NCBI RefSeq assembly: GCF_902806685.2
Contig: NC_048555.1
Location: forward strand, 11,532,001 to 11,596,000
DNA from: Maniola hyperantus
Lineage: Eukaryota > Arthropoda > Insecta > Lepidoptera > Nymphalidae
DNA length: 64,000 nt
Direction: 5' to 3'
Shown piece by piece: positions 1-11,418 of this stretch; position 1 is the first letter of the stretch; the number at the start of each line of letters is the position of its first letter. The notes under the pieces are model-generated. The model ran no database searches. It was not told where the DNA came from and was given only the letters and a program-made list of their open reading frames with translations. The position numbers and the translations under genes are program-made.

Positions 1-194
1 CTCATTTAATGCTAGGTACCTAGTAGACAGTAATTATTTAAGTAGGTAGGTACATATGAAGTTATGTTATGATTTAACTATACTCTTCAAACCTGGCCAC
101 TTGTCTATGTGTCCAAATTCAGATCAAGAGATTTGTATTACCTAGTAATTAGTACATTATGTGAGCGTGATCCGAAGAGAGAGAGTAAACTTAC

Positions 195-640
195 TTAAGG
201 TCGTCAGTCCAGCGGGTTGGAGGTCGTCCCACACTGCGCTTGCTGATACGCGGTCTCCACTTCAGAACACGTCTGCCCCATCGGTTCTGCGGCAGACGTG
301 GCCTGCCCACTGCCAGTACAGATTTCTAATTCGTTGGGCTATGTCAGTCACTCTGGTCATCCAACGGATTTCGTTGTTACGGATTTTGTCCCTCAGAGTT
401 ACCCAACATAGCCCGCTAAGCGACTTTGAACTTGTGGACAAGGCCAACTGTCAGTGTCCACGTTTCAGCACCATACGTCATCACAGGTAGGACACATTCA
501 TTAAAGACTTTCGTCTTTAGGCTTTGGGGTATCGACGAATTGAAGACTTGAGGCAATTTTCCAAATGCTGCCCAGCCCAGCTTATTTTTCTGTCAGCTTC
601 CTTGTCGAAGTTGTTTCTACAAAGTTGTATTACGTACAAT
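195..640 (-). mobile_element. RTE LINE reverse-transcriptase C-terminal fragment
   Basis: The minus strand encodes WVTLRDKIRNNEIRWMTRVT and DIAQRIRNLYWQWAGHVCRR in one frame and the preceding RTE segment in others. Frames are broken, so it is a dead copy. Confidence 0.72.
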
Positions 641-1765
641 AATATATACCTAATAATCAGTAAAACTTCAGTTTTCTAGTTAAAACTAAAGCGATTGTTC
701 CGTTTGTTTCAGTCTCAACTCTCAGTTTCAGTTATGATAAAAGGTTATGTTGGTTTGTTTTGATTTTTTTTTTTACTGACAATGACAGAGTAACAGACTA
801 GAAAGCGGTAACTTTTTTTTTAATCTGATGAAAATTTGGCTCTGGACACAAGTTTCTTGAGGTTTTTAGTGATCTTAGACAAATTACCATAGACACACAC
901 ACCATAGACTAAGTGGTGGACTGTCACTTGTTTGTCATTGTCACGCTGTCAATCTGTCATTGTCAATCTGTCAAAAACGTCAATAAACGAAATAATAAAT
1001 GCCAAACTCAACAAAATGGCAGCGTATATCTGTCCCCCTTTTTTTGCGAACGTGTAAGAGAGACAAATTGTGGTGAGAGTTGGACCATCACGTTTACTAT
1101 TTCTTTTACTCGATGAGTCCAATACTGACTGTTATGGCCAACTCATACTGCCGGACAATACGTAAACATTGACCGTGAGGAGTAAACGAAACGATAAACG
1201 ATAAATGCATTGTTCAATCTTGTACTAACTGTACTGGGTTAGACCCTGTATATTAGACAACAACAATTGTTAATTATTTACTGGTATTGATTTTTTGAGA
1301 TACGTTAAACGAGTCCTTCCCACCGAATTTCGGCCAAAGATGAATGATGCGCGATGATATTATAGGTAGATGACTTTGTACAGTTGTTGTCGGCACTTGT
1401 AGGAAGGTTTCTGGCACGTGCAATGCATGCCGGGCATTACTTAGTAGTTATCGATAAAGGCGGGTAATACGCTAGACTTGCCTATATCTAGACCTAAATA
1501 TACGTTAATGGGTTATGTCATAGAACCAATACCAAAGTACCTAAAAATTAATAATACTTTTGTGACTATTATAGAAATATCGGTTTTCCTTCCACAGTTC
1601 CATTCATATACGGGCAATTTGGATATTTTGATTTATGTACGTCAAGGTTTCTAAGTGACGTCACCTGATTATTTCATTGCGTAATTTTGCTATTTTCCTC
1701 ATATTTTGTCTATTTATCCTGGATTTGTAGTTATATTTCAGAAGTCATAATGCTTTTTACCATGT
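640..1765. other. Non-coding, no feature recognised
   Basis: AT-rich, with GTCAATCTGTCATTGTC direct repeats near 945-972. I see no gene. Confidence 0.5.
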
Positions 1766-2267
1766 CTAATCAACAGACCCAGCCCTTCTGTTACCAGATG
1801 AGGCTATTAATTGCGGTGAAATGTCTCTTCTAAAGTTGAGAAAATACTTACTAATTACTTTTCCATGATTTTTTTTTGTGTGTACCCATAAATTAACGGT
1901 TTTAGGATTTTTCTCATTACGTGTGCTATAAGACCTATACCTACCTGCCAAATTTCATGTTTCTAGGTCAACGGGAAATACCCTATAGGTTTCTTGACAG
2001 ATAGACAGACAACGGAGTGATCCTATAAGAGTTCCTTTTTCCTTTTAAGGTACGGAACCCTAAAAATGTGATTAGAAAGTAGATATTCCTATCTATATCA
2101 TTAATATGCATGCATGTATATTATGCATACGCTTATCACTATAATATTTTCACAGAATTGATAACGTTTTTAATACAAAATGAATGTTCAAATGCCACTG
2201 ATAGCCGTTCCTTGTCTCTAATTTTTATGGTTCCGTACCTCCAAAAGAAAAATGAAACCCTTATGGG

Positions 2268-2492
2268 ATCTGACTGACTGACTGACTGACTGACTGACTG
2301 ACTGACTGACTGACTGATCTATCAACGCACAGCTCAAACTACAGGACGGATCGAGCTGTTTGCATGCAGATAGGCTATTATGACGAAGGCATTCGCTAAG
2401 AAAGGATTTTTGAAAATTCAACCCCTAAGGGGGTGTAATAGGGGTTTGAAATTTGTGTAGTCCACGTGGACGAAGTCGCGAGAATAAGCTAG
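2268..2492 (+). mobile_element. Helitron-like element fragment with (CTGA)n expansion
   Basis: It has GATCTATCAACGCACAGCTC and the 3' end GACGAAGTCGCG...AAGCTAG at 2492. The 5' end is replaced by an expanded CTGA tract (2268-2318) and a piece of the GGTTCCGTAC repeat (2226-2262). Confidence 0.75.
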
Positions 2493-2587
2493 TATCATAA
2501 TAAGTTTCTTAGATTCTAATTACAGTAATATGGCCAATTACAGGCTTTCTCGAAAAAAAATAAGCATTAATTAAGTACATCTTCTCT

Positions 2588-2766
2588 ATATATATAAAAA
2601 TGAATCGCTAAATGATCGCAAATCTCGAGAACAGCTGAACCGATTTTGCTAACTCTTTTTTTATAATATTTCTTGAAGTACGAGGATGGTTCTTATGTAG
2701 AGAAAATTCAAAAAATTGTAAGTATTAAAAAATTAGGCGGTACGAAGTTGGCCGGTTCAGCTAGTA
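2588..2766 (+). mobile_element. Helitron-like element, GGTCAGCTAGT subfamily
   Basis: CTATATATATAAAAATGAATC start, GAACCGATTTTGCTAACTC and TTTTTTATAATATTTCTTGA body, and GGTTCAGCTAGT end. Other copies: 30073-30261 (+), 6960-7080 (-, partial) and 47290-47440 (+, 5' truncated). Confidence 0.6.
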
Positions 2767-3319
2767 ACATAATATTATCAAATATGGATGAAGAACATAA
2801 GACAACTGTGTAATAAAAAGTAAATAAATAGGTAGTATATTCAGCCATCCTGTTACCCAATATCGTCGGCCCATCTTGGCGTCCCATACTTTTGTTCGCG
2901 ATTTCCACTCTAGAACTTTCTTGTAAAGATTTTTATGTAAGTAAATCTAATAATAGTAGGGTCTCCTTCAAGCTACTTGAGACTGGCAAAGTGCATTGTG
3001 CTGACATGGCACTGAAAAAAGCCATATTTTAAGAGAAGAAGAAGTAGTAGTAGTGTAAGTGATACTAATACTAGTGATATTTTACATAACCAACGACAAA
3101 ATTTAGGTAAGCGCCTTAGCGACCAATGATTTTTTAACAAAATATGCGACTTGATAATGTTGCTAAATATTGACTTTAGATATTAAGATAGACGTCTTTT
3201 TTGTGACTGTCATAAGTATATGATGGTTTGTGTGCACTTAACCTCGATGATTTCATTCATTTCGTCACCGTAGGCAACCTATTACTTACTACGTACCGTA
3301 CGTTCCTGTCTTGTTTGTA

Positions 3320-3893
3320 TACAGGGTGTAACCAGTACCCGTAGTACAAGATTTTACGTCTCACCAAACCAAACCAAATTCGAGAGTCGAAATACTTCCG
3401 CGTTACAGTAAACTGGATCTTAAACGCCTTGTTTTAAAGCTCAAGTTTGTCTACACTTCTACAGCCAGCGCTCCAAGCGGAAACATTGCGAAATTAAAAT
3501 CAGTGGCATTGAATATTTGACTTCAATTCAAGGCTGTTTAGGTCCATTTTACTGTAACGCGGAAGTATTTCGACTCTCGAATTTGGTTTCGTTTGGTGAG
3601 ACGTAAAATCTTGTACTACGGGTACAGAACGCTAGCAAAAACTTAGCGTTGTTGCTTATACTACCTAAACACAATCCAATACTAATAACCATTTTGCTCA
3701 TTTTGTAGTTTAAGTAATGTAGTATTTTTCAAACCCGCAATGTATAGCGTGCAAAACTTGGGTCAAGGCCCTCTTTACGACGTGGCGTAGGTGGGGCTGG
3801 GGGCATTGACGCGTGTTTTTGTGGTATCATATGAGTAATCATCAGTACTATCACCTGTCTTTGTTTTTGCCAGCGTTCTGGTTACACCCTGTA
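3320..3893. mobile_element. TA-flanked DNA transposon with nested long inverted repeats
   Basis: Outer termini CAGGGTGTAACCA (3322) and TGGTTACACCCTG (3891) are flanked by TA on both sides, as for Tc1/mariner-like MITEs. Inside, GTACAAGATTTTACGTCTCA and its complement form arms of about 70 bp (3342-3412, 3548-3621). Related copies lacking the outer ends lie at 7519-7850 and 44365-44645. No transposase. Confidence 0.7.
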
Positions 3894-3972
3894 TAAATCA
3901 GTGGTAGATATTTAAAAGTATTTTTTTTAAATTTGATAATGATATCGATATTGTTGCTAATTCTGTTGTATA

Positions 3973-4185
3973 TCTAAATAAATAAAAGGAAAAGGTGACT
4001 GACTGATCTATCAACGCACAGCTCAAACTACTGGACGGATCGGGTTGAAATTTGGCATGCAGATAGCTATTACGACGTAGACATCCGCTAAGAAAGGATT
4101 TTTAAAAATTCAACCCCTAAAGGGGATTAAATAGGGGTTTGAAATTTGAATAGTCCACGCGGACGAAGTCGCGAGCATAAGCTAG
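3973..4185 (+). mobile_element. Non-autonomous Helitron, 213 bp
   Basis: Starts TCTAAATAAATAAAAGG and ends GCATAAGCTAG after the GGACGAAGTC hairpin. It is inserted between A and A/T-rich flanks, as usual for Helitrons. Confidence 0.8.
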
Positions 4186-4767
4186 ATAAAAAAATCTATA
4201 AGGGATCCGTTTTTTGCCATTCGGCTACGGAACCGTAATAAAAGTCAAATGAGCTCGGTGGCTATCATTCATCGTTGAACACTGAGTTGGCGAATCACCC
4301 CACAGGTAGATAACATTACCTAGGTTACCTAGATATCTACCTAAACTAGGTAGGAATGTAGTTGTTGCAATGTTGCTTACATTAACTTTGATTATACATC
4401 AGTATCATTCACAATTATTAATGGTAAACGAATTGTAACGAATTATTAACGACATAGCGCTCGTTATAATTTGTAGGTGCAAGGCCGACGAAGATAAAAG
4501 CTAAATTGTCAATAATTGTCATGATGTCATTCGTAGAAACGATCGAGATTTGAATCGTTCGAACGCTCGATAACAACATGAGGTAATTTCTATCCTTTAC
4601 ATAACTGGCAGACTTCACAAACCTTTGAGAACATAATGGAGAACTCTCAAGTCTCAGGCATGCAGGTTTCCTCACGATGTTTTCCTTCACCGTTCTCCCT
4701 TCTCACTCTGAGAGGAGACCTGTGCTCTGTAGTGAGCCAGCGATGGGTTGATCATGATGATGATGAC

Positions 4768-4893
4768 ATAACTTTTATAGTAGCGCTTCTTTGTCTGCGT
4801 CTCCTCTCCGTCATCATGTTGCGTATCCTTGTCATAGTCCACCTGAGGACGATCTACTATGTTGGTTACTTCTACGTGGATATAGCTCATGGA
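4768..4893 (-). pseudogene. MBF2-like exon fragment, copy A of a tandem pair
   Basis: Same sequence as copy B, 280 bp away, differing at very few bases. It too is bounded on both sides by pieces of SINE family A. No intact gene can be built from it. Confidence 0.5.
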
Positions 4894-5047
4894 TGAGTAT
4901 ACTTCGTGTCTTCGAGAACATTATGGAGAACTCTCAGGTATGCAGGTTTCCTCACGATGTTTTCCTTCACCGTTCTCCCTTCTCACTCTGAGAGGAGACC
5001 CGTGCTCTGTAGTGAGCCAGCGATGGGTTGATCATGATGATGATGAC

Positions 5048-5173
5048 ATAACTTTTATAGTAGCGCTTCTTTGTCTGCGTCTCCTCTCCGTCATCATGTT
5101 GCGTATCCTTGTCATAGTCCACCTGAGGACGATCTACTATGTTGGTTACTTCTACGTGGATATAGCTCATAGA
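5048..5173 (-). pseudogene. MBF2-like exon fragment, copy B of a tandem pair
   Basis: The minus strand codes YSSMSYIHVEVTNIVDRPQV then DYDKDTQHDDGEETQTKKRY, which aligns with CSTISYVRVVVSN and VNYVNDTQTVE of the exon at 5914-6117. The frame then runs into a SINE tail (GATGATGATG) and the fragment lacks a start and splice sites. It is nearly identical to copy A. Confidence 0.5.
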
Positions 5174-5542
5174 TGAGTATACTTCGTGTCTTCGAGAACA
5201 TTATGGAGAACTCTCAGGTATGCAGGTTTCCTCACGATGTTGTCGAGTTTTTTTTTTTTTTTTTTTTTTCTACCATAAAGCACCATTATAAAATGGTAGC
5301 TTTATTGCTACTACTATCTAGCCTATGGGCTAATAAGTAATATTATTCTAGCTTAAACTTCTACTTATGATTAATTTTTAAATCTAATTTACAGTCCAGT
5401 AACTGTCCTTAGTTTATTCTAACCCGTACTTACGGTTCACTATGTTCTTGTGACCTAGAAAAATAAAGTAGCACAAGCACTATTCAATGTTTGTTTTGAT
5501 GTTTTCGAGTGACATTTTATTGTTTTAAAACGAACATACTCC

Positions 5543-5695
5543 GAAGTGTGAGGCTGAGATCTATGGAGCGCACTTTGACTTTGCTCAGACTTAAGATTGA
5601 GTTAAAACGAGACGGATTTATGCGAGAGATATAGCTCTGTCTTAAGTCTAAGCAAAGTCAGAGTGCGCTCTATAGATCTCACCCTTAGAGCTGAC
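5543..5695. mobile_element. 150-bp foldback MITE
   Basis: Arms GAGATCTATGGAGCGCACTT and GAGTGCGCTCTATAGATCTC enclose a short loop. Copies at 29630-29772 and 57295-57447 (intron 2 of gene 2) have the same arms, so this is a dispersed family. Confidence 0.75.
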
Positions 5696-5913
5696 TTTAC
5701 TAAGGCTATCACCGCTATTTTAGATAAAACCCAACTAAAATAAATGAAAGAAGCAATCTGAGAAAAACAGTTTATATCTTGACAGTGCGATTAATAAGGT
5801 TTATATTAAATCTAATGCCGGCGCTTCACACACGTGGCAAATTATTTTTGATGTAGTCAAATACCCAATTATTTGTGGGGAAAAAACTTGCCAAGTTCAT
5901 TCTTAAGCTTGAA

Positions 5914-6117
5914 CTATACTACTACTATACTAACTTCGCGACAGTAGGGCTTGTTAACAGTCTTGGCGGTGACAACGTACGAGGAGTCGCTGTACTGCAG
6001 CAGACGGTAGGATATCTCCACTGTCTGCGTATCATTGACATAGTTCACACGAGGACGACTAGTCGCTACGTTGGATACTACCACGCGAACGTAGCTGATG
6101 GTGGAGCATTTCGGCAC
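5914..6117 (-). CDS. Possible exon of an MBF2/REPAT-like small secreted protein
   Basis: After the acceptor TTGTGTTCCTCAG at 6118 an open frame codes VPKCSTISYVRVVVSNVATS, RPRVNYVNDTQTVEISYRLL and QYSDSSYVVTAKTVNKPYC, ending at a TAG at 5914. It is GC-rich against its surroundings. The pattern of alternating hydrophobic strands resembles the C-terminal half of the insect MBF2 family, to which the REPAT proteins belong. This is my impression of family resemblance and not a search result. No upstream exon is seen before the Helitrons at 6181, so it may be a gene fragment. Confidence 0.4.
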   Translation of the reverse strand: MPKCSTISYVRVVVSNVATSRPRVNYVNDTQTVEISYRLLQYSDSSYVVTAKTVNKPYCREVSIVVV

Positions 6118-6180
6118 CTGAGGAACACAAACAACCAAGAAATACATTTTTTTTTAAATCAAAATATTATCCATGTTAAA

Positions 6181-6840
6181 TCTAAATATATAAAAAGAAA
6201 AGGTGACTAACTGACTCACTGATCTATCAACGCACAGCTCAAACTACTGGACGGATCGGGTTGAAATTTGGAATGCAGATAGCTATTATGACGTAGGCAT
6301 CCGCTAAGAAAGGCTTTTGGAATATTCAACCCCTAAGGGCGTGAAATAGGAGTTTGAAGTTTGTGTAGTCCACGCGGACGAAGTCGCAAGCATAAGCTAG
6401 TCTAAATATATAAAAGGAAAATGTGACTGACTGACTGACTGATCTATCAACGCACAGCTCAAGCTACTGGACGGATCGGGCTGATATTTGGCATGCAGAT
6501 AGCTATTATGGTGTAGGCATCCGCTAAGAAAGGCTTTTGGAATATTCAACCCCTAAGGGCGTGAAATAGGAGTTTGAAGTTTGTGTAGTCCACGCGGACG
6601 AAGTCGCGAGCATAAGCTAGTCTAAATATATAAAAGGAAAATGTGACTGACTGACTGACTGATCTATCAACGCACAGCTCAAGCTACTGGACGGATCGGG
6701 CTGATATTTGGCATGCAGATAGCTATTATGGTGTAGGCATCCGCTAAGAAAGGCTTTTGGAATATTCAACCCCTAAGGGCGTGAAATAGGAGTTTGAAGT
6801 TTGTGTAGTCCACGCGGACGAAGTCGTGCGCGTAAGCTAG
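6181..6840 (+). mobile_element. Three head-to-tail 220-bp non-autonomous Helitrons
   Basis: Units 6181-6400, 6401-6620 and 6621-6840 are each exactly 220 bp, start TCTAAATATATAAAA and end in AAGCTAG after the hairpin CGCGGACGAAGTCGCG (CGTGCG in the last). They abut with no spacer, so the CTAG of one is followed at once by the TC of the next. Units 2 and 3 are almost identical. Confidence 0.85.
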
Positions 6841-7062
6841 TGACTAATATTCCCCTTTCCTCTCCAACTAAGCGTAAAGCTTGTGCTAGGAGTAGGTCCG
6901 ACAATAGTGCAACGGGCGGGGTTTGAACCGTCGACCTTTCGATTCTTTTTCAGGATTAAAAAAAAAAATTCTCTCCGTAAGAACCATCCCCGTACTTCAA
7001 GGAATATTATGAAGAAAGAATTAGCGAAATCGGTTCAGCTGTTCTTGAGATCTGCAACACAT

Positions 7063-7362
7063 TTAGCGATTCATGTAAGAACTTTTTTGTGTATTCAGTG
7101 TTAGTAAGTGATTTTCCAGCCAAAGGCTTATTGTACATAATCCTTTAGTAGTCGCTACTTGTACACTGTCCCAGGAGATATCATGGAACAATAATACAGT
7201 ATCGTCTGCATACATAATTAAATCAGATTTCGGTATACTACTCAAGCAGAGTTCGTTAATGTAGATTAAGAAGAGTAACGGACCTAGTGTGCTGCCCTGA
7301 GGGACGCCAAAGTCACTGACTGAGTGCTCACTTAGGTGCTCTCCTACACGTACCCGTTGCAC
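7063..7362 (-). mobile_element. Non-LTR retrotransposon reverse transcriptase fragment (jockey/CR1-like)
   Basis: The open minus-strand frame has the RT palm motifs FGVPQGSTLGPLLFLIYINE and MYADDTVLLF (the catalytic YADD), then LWLENHLLTLN. It lacks the rest of the polyprotein. It is a different family from the RTE pieces. Confidence 0.8.
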
Positions 7363-8383
7363 TCTAATTGATATTTATAGAGAATTGATAAGAAGATATA
7401 TTATATTAAACTTACAGAAATCGGTATTGCCAAATATTTCCGAAAGAAGCCTATCCTTCCACTTTTTGCGAACGTTTGCTCACCACGGTCTTCGCCTGTA
7501 AAAATGATGACCGCAATACAGAACCAGTATCCGTAGTATAAGATTTTACGTCTCACCAAACGTTGCTAGAATTCGAGAATCCAAACAAAATAACATCAAA
7601 GTAAAATGAACCTAGACAAATTTTTGAATCGAAGTCTAAAATTCAATGCCACTGATTTTAATTTCGCAACGTTTCCGCTTGGAGCGCTGGCTGTAGATGT
7701 GTAGACAAACTTGAGCTTTAAAACAAGGCGTTTAAGATCCAGTTTACTACAACGCGGAAATGTTTCGACTCTCGAATTCTAACGTTTGGTGAGACGTAAA
7801 ATCTTATACTACGAGTACTGATGAACGCTAGCAAAAACTTAGCGTTATTTTTGTTACTCTACCTAGACACAATCCAATACCAATATCTATTATCTAACCA
7901 TTTGCCTTGTTTTGTAATTTTAGTGATTTAGTATTTTTCAAACCCGCAATGTGTAGCGTGCAGAACTCGGGTCAATGCCTCCCCTATGACGCGGCATTGA
8001 CTCCGAGTGGCCTACTTACGCAACGTTCGTTGACCCCTAGCGTCAGACAGCTGTTTTATTTGCAATATATCGTAAACTTTTACATAATTATAGGATTTTT
8101 TTGCGATTTTTGTAGTATCATAATATTATCAGTATCTAATAAAAATTAAATCAATAAGAAATACTTACCAAATTTAAAAACGTATTTGTTAGATGGCAGA
8201 AAATGTTCTAAAATGCATTGCGATATTAAGACTTGGCAAACAAGAAATATTAAAGTTATACCTTTTCTCATTTCAATGATTTTCAATTGAATTGATACCT
8301 AAAACGCCCACTTTCCAATTCCTCAGAGTAACTGATTGTTAATTTTTAATTCTTCCTCAGACAAATTCCGAGGTAGAATAAAA

Positions 8384-8982
8384 AAAAACCGGCCAAGTGC
8401 GAATCAGACTCGCGCACTGAGGGTTCCGTACTACAGTCGTATTTTATCGACATTTTGCACGATAAATCAAAAACTACTTATTAGATCTCGTTTAAACCAA
8501 TTTTCGGTGGAAGTTTGCATGGTAATGTACATCATATATTTTTTTAGATTTATCATTCTCTTATTTTAGAAGTTACAGGGGGGGGGGGGGGGGGGGGGGG
8601 AAACACACACATATTTTACCACTTTGGGAAGTGTCTCTCGCGCAAACTATTCAGTTTAGAAAAAAATGATATTAGAAACCCCGATATCATTTTTGAAGAC
8701 CTATCCATAGATACCCACGTATGGGTTTGATGAAAAAAAAAACTTTTTAGTTTCAGTGCTAAGTTTGTGCAACGCCCAAAATTTATTGTTTTTTTCTCTA
8801 TTTTTGTGTAAAAATCTTTATGTGGTTCACAGAATACACCTACTTACGTGTGCTTAACAAGTTTCAACAGTATAGTTCTTATAGTTTTGGAAAAAAGTGG
8901 CTGTGACATACGGACGGACAGACAGACAGACATGACGAATCCATAAGGGTTCCGTTTTTTGCCATTTGGCTACGGAACCCTA
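8384..8982 (+). repeat. GGTTCCGTA repeat, long subfamily with poly(G) tract
   Basis: ACCGGCCAAGTGCGAATCAG to TGGCTACGGAACCCTAA. It holds a G run of about 22 bases at 8579-8600. The same subfamily at 43183-43890, inverted, has a C run of 13 bases at the matching place. Confidence 0.7.
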
Positions 8983-9119
8983 ATTAATATAGTCATTGAT
9001 TTGTTTGTAATTACTTAATTTTCAGGCGTGCAATTGCAATTTTCAGGCATATACCTAGTCATTTAGGTACTTACGCTATTTAGCTTAGACGGACGTCCTA
9101 ACCACTAGGCTATCAATTA

Positions 9120-9440
9120 AGCTGTGATAGCCTAGTGGTTAGGACGTCCGTCTTCTAATCGGAGGTCGGGGGTTCCATCCCGGGCACGCACCTCTAATTT
9201 ATCGTAGTTATGTGCGTTTTAAGTAATTAAATATCACTTGCTGTAACGGTGAAGGAAAACATCGTGAGGAAACCGGCATGCCTGAGAGTTCTCCATAATG
9301 TTCTTAAAGGTGTGTGAGGTCTAACAATCCCCACATGGCCAGCGTGGTAGACTATGGCCAAAACCCTTCTCACCCTGAGATGAGACCCGTGCTCTGTAGT
9401 GAGCCGGCGATGGGTTGATCATGATGTTGATGATGATTTT
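9120..9440 (+). mobile_element. SINE family A (tRNA-derived), full length
   Basis: About 320 bp. The tRNA-like head has an A box in TAGCCTAGTGGTTAGG and a B box in GGTTCCATCCCGG. The body contains AACATCGTGAGGAAACC and CATGCCTGAGAGTTCTCC, and the tail is TGATCATGATG(TTGATG)n. A reversed copy of the head (9089-9114) sits just upstream. Confidence 0.8.
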
Positions 9441-9537
9441 CAATTTATAATAACGTTCTTAGTTACATTTTTTCACCATACGCATTCCATGGTCTATGAG
9501 ATATCTGTTACCACCTAGTGACAGGTAGACAGACAGA

Positions 9538-9650
9538 CGACATCAAACGAGTGTCAGGGAGCCGCTGGATTCAGGCGGCGCAAGACCGTGGCGTGTGGAT
9601 GTCCCTACAGCAGTGGATGTCTATCGGTTGATAATGATGATGGTGATGAT
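9538..9650 (+). mobile_element. RTE LINE 3' tail
   Basis: GACATCAAACGAGTGTCAGG, TCAGGCGGCGCAAGACCGTG and a degenerate GAT tail. Confidence 0.65.
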
Positions 9651-9727
9651 ATCTGTTTTCTTACTAATATTATAATTATGCGAAAGTGTGTCTGTCTGTT
9701 ACTGTTACCTTCTAATGCTCAACTGCT

Positions 9728-9870
9728 GAACTGGATAGATACATTGCCTACGTCATAATAGCTATCTGCACGCCAAATTTCAGCTCGATCCGTCCAGTAG
9801 TTTGAGCTGTGCGTTGATAGATCAGTCAGTCAGTCAGTCACCCTTTTATATCTATATTTAGATTTCAACT
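9728..9870 (-). mobile_element. Helitron 5' fragment
   Basis: Contains CTACGTCATAATAGCTATCT, the CCAGTAGTTTGAGCTGTGCG body and the GTCAGTCAGTCA tract, ending TATATTTAGAT. The hairpin end is missing. Confidence 0.65.
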
Positions 9871-10230
9871 CTCTACCTATTACGGTTGAGGAGATACAGC
9901 CCGCTGACAGACAGACGGACGGACTTAGTAAAAGGCTGAGATCCTTCCCTCAAATTAACTCTCAATAAAAGAGAAACTTAATAAAAGGATCCATAACATA
10001 TTTACAATTATATTCAAAAAATATAATTTCAGTATCTATTTAAGTTACTGGCCATTAAGTATAATAATTATTATTATATCTATTACAGTCAATCGTATAT
10101 TATTTTATTATCTATTACAAGTAGGTAACTACTATGTACAAAAAAAATGGATGCAATTGCGTTTGACTGTACATTTAATATCATTAATTTGCAGGCGTCT
10201 CTTAGTGAATTAGGTAACTATAATAATTAT

Positions 10231-10352
10231 ACATTTTGAGATCTCAGTCACCATTTTAGCTCTTAGCTATTTTAGGATTTTAGTCCTTAATTTAAAGTTG
10301 AACCGTACTTCTAACACACAGAGCTAAAATGGCAAGCGAGATCTCAAAATGT
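10231..10352. repeat. Imperfect inverted repeat (MITE-like)
   Basis: Arms ATTTTGAGATCTC and ACCATTTTAGCTC pair with GAGCTAAAATGG and GAGATCTCAAAAT. Confidence 0.55.
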
Positions 10353-11298
10353 ACGCACTATACCTAAAGCTGTTAACCGTACAAACGGCCGAAATTGATA
10401 AATTCTATCTTTCATCTTTCACCTTCAACGTTTGTATAAAAAACCATACAACTTTCTTTCTTTATTTATTTGCATTCATGTCTTACATCATAACATATAT
10501 AATATTACAATATTACAACATGAAGCCCCGTCAGGGCATTGCTCTTTTGATCAATAACAGACCTTACCGAGTAACTTATCAGTAGACTGATTAATTAATA
10601 GGTACCTAGTTAGGTAGGTAGTTAATTTTTAATCAAAATGGCATACAGAGCGAGCAATAATTAATCTATGCAAAAAGGTTTAAAAAATTGTAAAAAAATA
10701 TTATAAAGATGACAACTGTCAGCTTGCATTGGCCGGACCAGGCCGGACCTCTTGTGGCGCCCTCTGAGATCAGTTTTGCCTGTGGAATAAGGGGATTCCT
10801 ATTGGCAGCGATCATAATGGATTGGAGATAGTCTACGTGATACCTACAGGAACCAAAAGATCTGCATATCCTCAAATGAAGAAGAAGTAGAACAATGGTA
10901 GGTAATTCAAAAAATTTGCAAAAACCCCCGAAAGCTGCGGTTCGTGCTTGTCTGTCTTTTTCAGCCCACACATTAAAGCGCCTAAAATCCACTATTTTGT
11001 TTTTTTTTTTTAAATTTTGTACCCAGTGACACACGCGGCGAATCTAATTACGTAAAATTGGTTGAGCCGTTTAGTAGTGTCAAGCGGACATAGATACATA
11101 CACACATACATTAATAGGTCATACACATAACCCTCGGAACTTTGTCGCAGTGGGGTAAAAGGGTTTGCTTCGTGTGATTTGGTGGGATATCGATAACGAT
11201 TGGCGAAGAACCTTGATAGTAGTTAATACCCCGTTGCATCAGCATCATAGCTGCTCTTCTGACTGTCGTAACCTGAAACTGAGAGAAGAAATATTTAA

Positions 11299-11418
11299 TC
11301 CTCCATACATCCTCCATCCATTCTCCATCCATCCTCCATCCATCCTCCATTCATCCTCTATCCATCCTCCATCCATCCTCCGTCCATCCTCCATCCATGC
11401 TCCATCCATCCTCCATGG
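11299..11418. repeat. (CCATCCATCCT)n microsatellite
   Basis: About 120 bp of TCCATCCATCC units with small changes, between gene 1 and a SINE C fragment. Confidence 0.85.

Larger units (their letters stand above)
4635..5245. repeat. 280-bp tandem duplication (SINE piece plus MBF2-like fragment)
   Basis: Two nearly identical units, offset by exactly 280 bp, followed by a third partial start (GAGAACTCTCAGGTATGCAG) that ends in a poly(T) tract at about 5248-5269. Each unit has part of SINE family A, its GAT tail, and the MBF2-like fragment. Differences are few (for example CCTGTG versus CCCGTG), so the duplication is recent. Confidence 0.85.
7850..11300. other. Repeats and unassigned sequence downstream of gene 1
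   Basis: Apart from the elements listed separately (8384-8982, 9120-9440, 9538-9650, 9728-9870, 10231-10352) the stretch is AT-rich and without a supported gene. The frame at 10666-11034 (-) has no recognisable domain. Confidence 0.5.

Noticed and set aside
161..490. Plus-strand open frame of 109 codons
   Set aside because: It is the antisense shadow of an RTE reverse-transcriptase fragment on the minus strand.
5914..6117. Last exon of cuticular gene 1
   Set aside because: Joining it in the phase set by 12150 gives a short unrelated peptide ending at an early stop. Its good frame is a different phase and is shared by two neighbouring copies.
9120..9200. Functional tRNA genes at the several GGTTCGATCCCGG sites
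   Set aside because: Each is the head of a longer dispersed SINE with a conserved body and tail. The cloverleaf is imperfect and no isolated intact tRNA was seen.
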